The notes below the pieces were generated by a model. That model saw only the letters and a program-made list of their open reading frames with translations. It had not been told where the DNA came from and did no database searches. From contig NC_086355.1 of the NCBI RefSeq assembly GCF_036324505.1, positions 23,238,018-23,302,017 on the forward strand: a DNA stretch of 64,000 bases. Direction: 5' to 3'. This stretch comes from Eleginops maclovinus. Taxonomy: Eukaryota; Chordata; Actinopteri; Perciformes; Eleginopidae. Positions 59,936 through 64,000 of the stretch are shown piece after piece. The position numbers and the translations under genes were made by a program. Every line of letters begins with the position of its first letter. The first letter of the stretch is position 1.

Positions 59936-61420
59936 ATTCAAAGAACTTGAATGCTGATAGACCCACATTTTTGTCTCTCGTTTGTCATCCAGTTTCAACG
60001 TTACGTTATTGGTCAGGGATATGTATTTGTGTGTCTATATGAATACACACACAAATAAACACAATTCTATATATATACATACACATTTACATACATTGTT
60101 ATGCATATATAAACACACTTCAGGTTTCAAGGTAGGATTTAAAAAGGTCATATCCACGGCAAAAAGAAAATACAATACCATATCAATGACAAGCAAAATA
60201 AATTAAAATGTTTCCTTATTTTACACATCAAGAGAAACAACACGACATTGTAGGTCAGCAAGCCACCAGTCAGTTTAAAGGTGTCCACAGACCTCCAACA
60301 GCTTAACCCCAATGACTTCGGGCAGCACTTTAGAGGTCCTGAGATTAAGTCAGACTACTCACAGATAAGGACATGGACATGGCTAAAATATGCACTTTGG
60401 GTTTTACCTGCTGTATGGAAAGGGAGGGGTCTTCGGGTCTTAAAATAAAAATAAACATCCTATGTCAATGTCAGACACTTTGTACTACCAACCGTCCACC
60501 ATGACCCATACTCTATGAAGGTTTGTAGCACTATCAGCAATAAGCATCTACTCTGCATGTGTGAAAATGGGTCCTCCATATGATTACAGAAGAGAATGTT
60601 TATTAGAGAACTAGAAGCCAGAGATACTATGTTCAAGTGATGGAGTCAGGGAGTGGAGGAGTTCTACAGAACTGCCCTGTGGAGAGAGCCCCGTGGGGAA
60701 CAGAGAGGCAAGGGTAAAAAGGGAACGTAGCGGAAAAATAAAAACCTTTTAGGATTAGTTTCCAATTTACAGACGTTATCAACCCATCAGAGGAAAACAG
60801 CTTACGGTGAGGGAACAGTGAGAGGTTGTTTGCTGAAGCGGATTACAGCACTAAAAGGATCAGAAGCAAAGCAGCAGTACAAGTTCAGGTGCAGGTGCAG
60901 GGTTATGAGGAGGATTCCAGGGATGTGATATCATGGAGGATGCTCAAGCACTGACAAAAACACACCATTATTTATCCACTTATCTATCTATTGCTTTTTA
61001 TTTTGTATTTGGGGGGAAAAGCCGAGGAATGCATTACTGGAGTCATTGCTAGGCATTCAAGGAGCATCCATTATTGCACTTGATGGAGCAAAACAATCTC
61101 GGTTGGGTGCATTGGAATAACCTGTGTCATTGAGATGTGACTTAGGTGCTTACTCATGTTAAACTGCATTCACGTTTATGAAAGGATGTGTAGGTTAATT
61201 TTCTAAAATGATTCATTACTAAAGAAACTAAAATCCAAGTTAAAGTAGAAACACTGGTGGGGAGGGTGAGATAACTCGGACACCACTGATGATGAAAGTA
61301 TAGGCAGGGTATGCAAATTACAATATCTATTCATCAGCATTCATTCATTGATTCAAAATATGCTTAACCAAAAAAAAAAGGTGGGACCAAATCATGTGCA
61401 AGTGAGTATAAGAGTCTGGA
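59936..61420. other. Intergenic DNA
   Basis: CACA/ATATAC-rich near 60040-60100. No gene is supported. Confidence 0.45.
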
Positions 61421-61455
61421 GCCTTTCACACCTTTCACACCTTTCACACCTTTTC
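61421..61455. repeat. 9-bp tandem repeat (CACCTTTCA)n
   Basis: CTTTCACACCTTTCACACCT and continuation: about three to four copies of a 9-bp unit. Confidence 0.85.
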
Positions 61456-61639
61456 CTTTTGTTTTTTTTTTATATTAAGAGAACTCAGTTAATCTGCTTA
61501 AGCTGGACTGGTTGGATCGGATTTCAATGACAGTAACCTGGAAATTTCATCAAAAATCCAACATCTATTGTCTCAAACCACTGCTTAATCTGGTTTGTTG
61601 CACAATAGAAGACCACAGGACTTGTCCTTAAGCTGCATT

Positions 61640-62037
61640 CACATTATTCAAATGATCGAACAGTTTCTTCCCCTCCACTACCGGCCTCATTAACAAGGTA
61701 ATATTGATATATATTGTACACATTAATGCACACAATGTATATAATATCTTGTTTTTCATTATAATACCGTCAGTACTGCACATTGCACAGAGTAAATGCA
61801 CATATTTTATTCCAGAATTTCTACCTACCTATACCTATATTTCAACAATAATCAATGTAAATATTGCTATATTTTTTATGTTATTATAGTTATCTTTACA
61901 TATGTTTCATCACGGCTGTTAGCTTTGTTTTATTTGTATGCATGTATATATGTATGCACCATAACACCAAGACAAATTCCTCGTATGTTTTAACCTACTT
62001 AGCAATATACCTGTTTCTGATTCTGATTCTGATTCCT
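61640..62037 (+). repeat. LINE 3' end with (ATTCTG)n tail
   Basis: AGTTTCTTCCCCTCCACTAC then CGGCCTCATTAACAAGG corresponds to a degraded SFFP..IRLIN-type ORF2 end. The 3' UTR ends AAGACAAATTCCTCGTATGT, then CTGATTCTGATTCTGATTC, the 6-bp microsatellite tail typical of several fish LINEs. Confidence 0.65.
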
Positions 62038-63422
62038 GAAACGTGGTTAAACCTCTCTGTGCTAACGGTGCCGTTGTGCTTCTATGGATAGTGCGGTTCA
62101 GCACTTCATTCAGTCAGTTGAATGAAGCAGTGCAAGCTAGCAAGTGAGATGACAGAAACACAATTCAACTGGTTGTTTTTTATCCTAGAGCAAATTGTGT
62201 ATCATGTAAACTGTGCTTTCGAGGTTAACAGCAATTCAGCTTTGTATTTCAATAACTTCGGGCCAAAAAATTACAACAAGAATATGAACAATTCAGGGTC
62301 TTAGATTACCTGACTCTTCCCATGGGCTAGGTTATCAAATATGTCAAACTCCACATCTGTAGTTTGCAAATCAACTTTCTTCATCTTTACCATATTTTGC
62401 CTGGTCTCTGTTTAATGTTCCTAAGCAGGTAGCTGTATCTGAAATGTATGTACTGAGCAGTAATAGATATTTTGTGCTTCAGAAAAACAGGTAGCCTACT
62501 GGGACGCCCAGGGAGGCTTAAGCATGGACCTGATGATCACATCCTGACAGCTGAGAATGAGAGCGCACAGTTAAAAGCTGTACAGCTACAAGATTGAAAG
62601 TCCCTCAGAGCCTGCATCACAGAGATAGTGCAGTGACATGTAGCCCGGGCTGCAGGCAAAATATCCCTCAGTTATACCAGCTGTCTGAACAGGTAGGTAT
62701 ACTAAAGTTGTAGATCTCCCTGAAGGCAACAGAGCCCCTCTCAGCTTATCTGTATAGCAGAGTTATCCCTGCCTCAGGTCTAAATATCTCCATTGCCCAA
62801 AGAGGAGTTTTTTTTAACTTATTTTACAGGGAAAACCTACCTTTGATCTGTTATTGGATAAAAATCCCCATTAAGGTGACATTACATTTATTGCTATACA
62901 AGAACATTTTCAAGAAAAAACTATAAAACTCAGTGTTTTTGACCCTGATTTCTTCAAAGGTAAACTTTAAAATGAGTTTATCTTTCTTTCTTTCTTATTT
63001 TAATGTATTATATTATTTAGCGAGTTAGCTATTTAGTTACACAGTTACAATTGAGCGCTGGGTTTAGATGCAGCAGCTTCCTATCCTGTTGTTCTTCAAA
63101 GCTGAATAACCTTGGTTGTTCTGGCTTAGAAAAGAAAAGGTGATGTGTTTTAGGGCGGCTGTAAAGAAAGTCAGAGCTGGAGTTAATAGTAAGCTATCAC
63201 TTTAATCCATTAGGACTGCCAGGGTTATTGGAATTGGGTCTGCAGATTTGATTTTATATGATCAACATTAAAGCTCCGTCACCCACCAGTGGCGTGTTTC
63301 CTAACACACTCATTTCTCACAATATTGCACCCACAGCTCGCCTGTGTCCACCCAACCAAGAAATGATCTAAATGGCAAGAAGTTTTTGCTTCCCCTTGGA
63401 AATGCTGCCGTGTGTGTGTATG

Positions 63423-63424
<2 letters not shown>
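62038..63424. other. Intergenic DNA
   Basis: No gene or known repeat recognised. Confidence 0.45.
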
Positions 63425-63519
<95 letters not shown>

Positions 63520-63525
63520 GTGTGT
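63425..63525. repeat. (GT)n microsatellite with CG interruptions
   Basis: GT array with single C substitutions at about 63487 and 63515. Confidence 0.97.
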
Positions 63526-64000
63526 TTTCACCACAGCAATAATAAGCATGGCGCGGGGAGTTATGGCGTGAGATGCTAATGCCATGTGACCGTGCCAAGC
63601 TCTTACGGGGCAGCGTGAGGGCCAGTAAAATGGTGGCTGAGAAGTTTTAGTGCAGGGTTTACGGCATGACAGACATTACTCATTCCTCCCCTTCTCTTCG
63701 CCTTTCTCCTCTCCAAACCCATATGCTGCTCTTCATATTAAAGTAAGCAGGGAAGCGGAATGACGTTTCGACGTTTTGGAAGTTATTGCTTACAGCTTCT
63801 AGAAGGAACGGAATAACTACGACCTTGAACCACTGACAATAGTCAATCTACAGCAGGTTGTGTGTGTGTCAAAACGCATCCATACTTTTGAGTGTTTAAT
63901 TAACCTTGTAGAATTCACTAGCCTTATAATATTTATTATTATCTCACTCCTTTTGTTGGTGCCCCAATCATTTGTATACATCAAGTGGCAGAATTCCGCT
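63526..64000. other. Intergenic DNA; conserved-element-like block at 63540-63670
   Basis: AATAATAAGCATGGCGCGGG and GAGATGCTAATGCCATGTGA lie in a repeat-free block of balanced composition next to the microsatellite. No gene is seen to the window end. Confidence 0.3.

Overview
The window looks like a gene-poor, repeat-rich stretch of a teleost fish nuclear genome, probably a ray-finned percomorph-type fish. The reasons are the repeat content: very long (GT)n arrays, Tc1/mariner, piggyBac and hAT DNA transposons, L2/Maui-like and other non-LTR retrotransposon ends, a tRNA-headed SINE, and the AT-rich sequence between them. I see no host protein-coding exon I can support. Most open frames in the window are low-complexity translations or chance frames. 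The only long coding remnants belong to transposable elements.

Region by region. 0-5 kb: a MITE-like repeat, a Tc1 transposase fragment ending in its terminal repeat, a tetranucleotide microsatellite, and a complete hAT-type MITE with target duplications and an internal 21-bp minisatellite. 5-18 kb: mostly unannotatable intergenic DNA with a perfect 27-bp-arm hairpin, a (GT)n array, two more copies of the first MITE, a SINE and some islands that look like conserved non-coding elements. 18-25 kb: a piggyBac deletion derivative bounded by TTAA, a long-TIR foldback element, a second hAT-type MITE, a double hairpin, a strong conserved-element candidate at 23.7-24.06 kb, and a fourth MITE copy. 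25-44 kb: sparse DNA with L2-like and other LINE 3' fragments, a short telomere-like block, microsatellites and a small TIR element.

44-55.5 kb is the centrepiece. A non-LTR retrotransposon on the plus strand has an L1-type ORF1 (coiled coil, RRM-like and C-terminal region) followed by an endonuclease/reverse transcriptase ORF2 with CR1/L2/Jockey-like motifs. It is split by two hAT transposons, and a third hAT sits just past its 3' tail. Each hAT is flanked by a perfect 8-bp target duplication (TACTGATG, AATACAAG, GGGTAGAG). The first carries a ZBED/Ac-like transposase with a 99-bp frame-preserving intron and two frameshifts. The second keeps only a TTF-type zinc-finger N-terminus. The third carries a nearly intact Buster/SCAND3-like transposase with one frameshift. 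Inside the third lies a 24-bp perfect palindrome flanked by 8-bp direct repeats. 55.5-64 kb returns to intergenic DNA with LINE fragments and two more (GT)n arrays.

No gene network can be drawn: the parts relate as successive insertions. By decay, the LINE (many stops) looks older than the hATs it hosts. The third hAT (one frameshift) looks youngest.
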